Source: JBOGJI01 sp050747865
GTDB taxonomy: Bacteria > Acidobacteriota > Thermoanaerobaculia > Multivoradales > JAHEKO01
Assembly: GCA_050747865.1 (NCBI GenBank)
Contig: JBOGJI010000340.1
Span: 1 to 6,025 of the forward strand
DNA length: 6,025 nt
Reading direction: 5' to 3'
The translations under genes were made by a program, and so were the position numbers. Shown here piece after piece: positions 4,853 through 6,025 of this stretch (positions are counted from its first letter, which is position 1; each line of letters begins with the position of its first letter). The notes under the pieces are model-generated. The model saw nothing but the letters and a program-made list of their open reading frames with translations. It had not been told where the DNA came from and ran no database searches.

Positions 4853-5260
4853 GTGCGCAACCGAGAGCTCGCGTCGGATTACATTCAACGAGCCGCGGCG
4901 CGGGTCCGTGCGCTCGATGTCCTCTTCGAAGCGGAGAGCTGGGCCGACGTGGTCCGCGAGTCGCAGGAGGTCCTCGAGCTGGCACTCAAGGCGTTGTTGC
5001 GCGCCTCCGGCGTCGAGCCGCCGCGCATCCATGACGTCGCGGACGTGCTCATCGCCGAGCGAGAGCGCATGCCGCGTGAGCTCTGCGAACACCTCGAGGA
5101 GCTGGCGGCGATGTCTCGCGAGCTGCGCCGCGATCGCGAGCTCGCCTTCTACGGGGCCGAGGACCTGACGCCGTCGACCTTCTACCGGCAAGCCGACGCC
5201 GTTCGGGCTCGCGACGCGGCTCGGCTCGTCGTCGAGCGGGTTCGCCCGCACGTGCCCTGA
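4853..5260 (+). CDS. HEPN-domain protein, probable RNase toxin of the HEPN/MNT pair
   Basis: The product is 135 aa from GTG 4853, starting 2 nt after the stop of the MNT gene, with AAGG about 10 nt upstream. The frame is open further left inside the MNT gene, but the spacing and length favour GTG. The protein is all-helical in appearance: residues 6-30 (ASDYIQRAAARVRALDVLFE), 32-52 (DVVRESQEVLELALKALLRA), a central segment, and 85-100 (AAMSRELRRDRELAFY), followed by GAED and a C-terminal helix. The central stretch LELALKALLRASGVEPPRIHDVADVL is typical of HEPN domains. The usual RNase motif R-x4-6-H is not present. The equivalent place reads R93-D-R95-E-L-A-F-Y100, with Tyr where His is expected. 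It may use a variant motif or be weakly active. In known pairs the HEPN toxin cleaves RNA and is AMPylated by MNT at a tyrosine near this motif. The assignment rests on domain look and gene pairing. Confidence 0.78.
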   Translation: MRNRELASDYIQRAAARVRALDVLFEAESWADVVRESQEVLELALKALLRASGVEPPRIHDVADVLIAERERMPRELCEHLEELAAMSRELRRDRELAFYGAEDLTPSTFYRQADAVRARDAARLVVERVRPHVP

Positions 5261-5261
5261 C

Positions 5262-5280
5262 CGGGGAGCTACGCTCCCCG
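5262..5280. terminator. Hairpin between convergent genes, possible bidirectional terminator
   Basis: CGGGGAGC (5262-5269) and GCTCCCCG (5273-5280) form a perfect 8-bp stem with loop TAC, starting 2 nt after the HEPN stop. There is no T-run on either side, so it is not a classic intrinsic terminator. Its place between two genes facing each other suggests transcript ending or mRNA stabilisation for both. Confidence 0.45.
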
Positions 5281-5296
5281 CCTACGTGCTCTGTCC

Positions 5297-5884
5297 TCAG
5301 GCGTCCGCGCGGATAGGCGCTTCCGGGATCGAGCCGATCGAAGTGCGCCTCGACCGGGCTCGCGTCGGCGGCGTCGGGCTCCGCTTCCTCCACCGCCGCC
5401 TCGTCGACGGTGTCGCCATGGTTGAGCAGCGCATAGAGGTCAGTCTCGCCGCAGCCGGCCTGCTTGGCCACCTCCTGCACCAACTGGCCGCGCTGCGCCA
5501 GGCCGGCGAAGGTGTCCATCGAGTTGCCCCGCCCGAAGGCCAGCAGCGCCACGTGCTGTGCCTCGGCCAGATTGCCGAAGACCTGACTCACGGTGCCGTA
5601 CGCGAGCCGGCCGCCGGGGGCGTTGTCGAAGTGCAGGTACTGGCCCTGATCGGCGAGAAAGGCCTCGAGCGTTCGCGCCCTGTGCCGCTCGGCCGCCATC
5701 CTGCCGTCCAGGCCGTTGAGCTCGGCGGCGATTCGCTGCAGGTTGGCCGCGTAGCGCACGTCCGGCGGCACTCCAGGGAGATTGCCGATGACTTCGGCGC
5801 GGTGTGCGACCAGGTACTGCACCTGGTCCGGCGCCAACGAGTGGAAGAACTGCCGCACCTCGCCCGCCGCCCGCTCTGCTCCAT
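5297..5884 (-). pseudogene. Remnant of a DUF1023-type alpha/beta hydrolase
   Basis: The clear protein match runs from about 5858 to 5440. FFHSLAPDQVQYLVAHRAEVIGNL resembles the family's WWxxLS..Q..Li..hP..IGNL opening. PGVPPDVRYAANLQRI follows, then a helical linker, FLADQGQYLHFD, and VFGNLAEAQHVALLAFGRGNSMDTF, equivalent to the family's gdl.tAdhVavlvPGmgn strand and loop. After that the family should give the catalytic serine elbow, but here an acidic tail follows (VDEAAVEEAEPDAADASP). The frame is open from 6017 to 5049, yet its last 200 bases lie antisense to the HEPN gene and read as basic low-complexity. A 1-nt shift would instead end it at TGA 5297-5299, beside the hairpin. At the start, AGGAGG lies 11 nt before ATG 5884, but that ATG is one frame off. 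GTG 5858 is in frame without a good SD. I read it as a truncated, probably non-functional hydrolase; a short non-catalytic protein is the alternative. The coordinates are approximate. Confidence 0.5.
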
Positions 5885-6025
5885 GGCTTTGTCTGCCTCC
5901 TGGCTGTCTCCGATTCCGACGCCTACCCGGCCCAGCCGAGTGTAGCCCTCCGTCGATCGGCATGACGGCCGGCGCCCGGCACCTGCCCCTACCGCCAGGT
6001 TCGCCGCTTCGAGTCACGATCCATG

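Noticed and set aside
4269..4985. A 238-codon minus-strand open frame opposite the MNT gene
   Set aside because: It is the shadow of the nucleotidyltransferase frame, which has GS-x10-DxD on the plus strand.

Overview
The window is GC-rich DNA from an unidentified bacterium. Coding regions favour G/C at third codon positions, most genes have AGGAGG-type ribosome binding sites, and two promoters read close to sigma-70 consensus. One gene encodes a likely lipoprotein. The mix of ISNCY-type transposase, lipase, HEPN/MNT pair and a DUF1023-type hydrolase fragment (commonest in Actinomycetota) does not fix the phylum. I read it as accessory, mobile DNA in which several genes look damaged.

Layout. 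(1) 1-216: the start of a small minus-strand gene running off the left edge, with its promoter. It is a near-copy of the first 44 codons of the gene at 3760-4053. (2) About 232-1892: an insertion sequence with a DDE transposase of the ISNCY type, broken by one in-frame amber codon. Its ends carry doubled 19-bp repeats, and three hairpins with CCACAG tails lie behind the transposase. (3) 1931-4136: a minus-strand operon. A near-consensus promoter drives a small Gly/Leu-rich protein (97 aa), then a serine lipase/phospholipase that appears frameshifted, then an ankyrin-repeat lipoprotein whose start overlaps the lipase stop by one base. (4) 4239-5260: a plus-strand, divergently transcribed HEPN/MNT toxin-antitoxin pair whose nucleotidyltransferase has a ribbon-helix-helix-like N-terminus. 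(5) 5262-5280: a hairpin between convergent genes. (6) About 5297-5884: a minus-strand remnant of a DUF1023-type alpha/beta hydrolase, lacking the catalytic serine region.

How it fits together. The minus-strand operon looks like a toxin-immunity cassette: a lipase toxin, a translationally coupled ankyrin lipoprotein as immunity candidate, and an unfamiliar hydrophobic glycine-rich leader gene. The leader gene and its promoter recur at the left edge, which suggests tandem cassettes with the insertion sequence sitting in the gap between them. This repeated leader-lipase-ankyrin cassette is the best candidate here for an undescribed system. The RHH-like MNT antitoxin with its atypical HEPN partner is the second.
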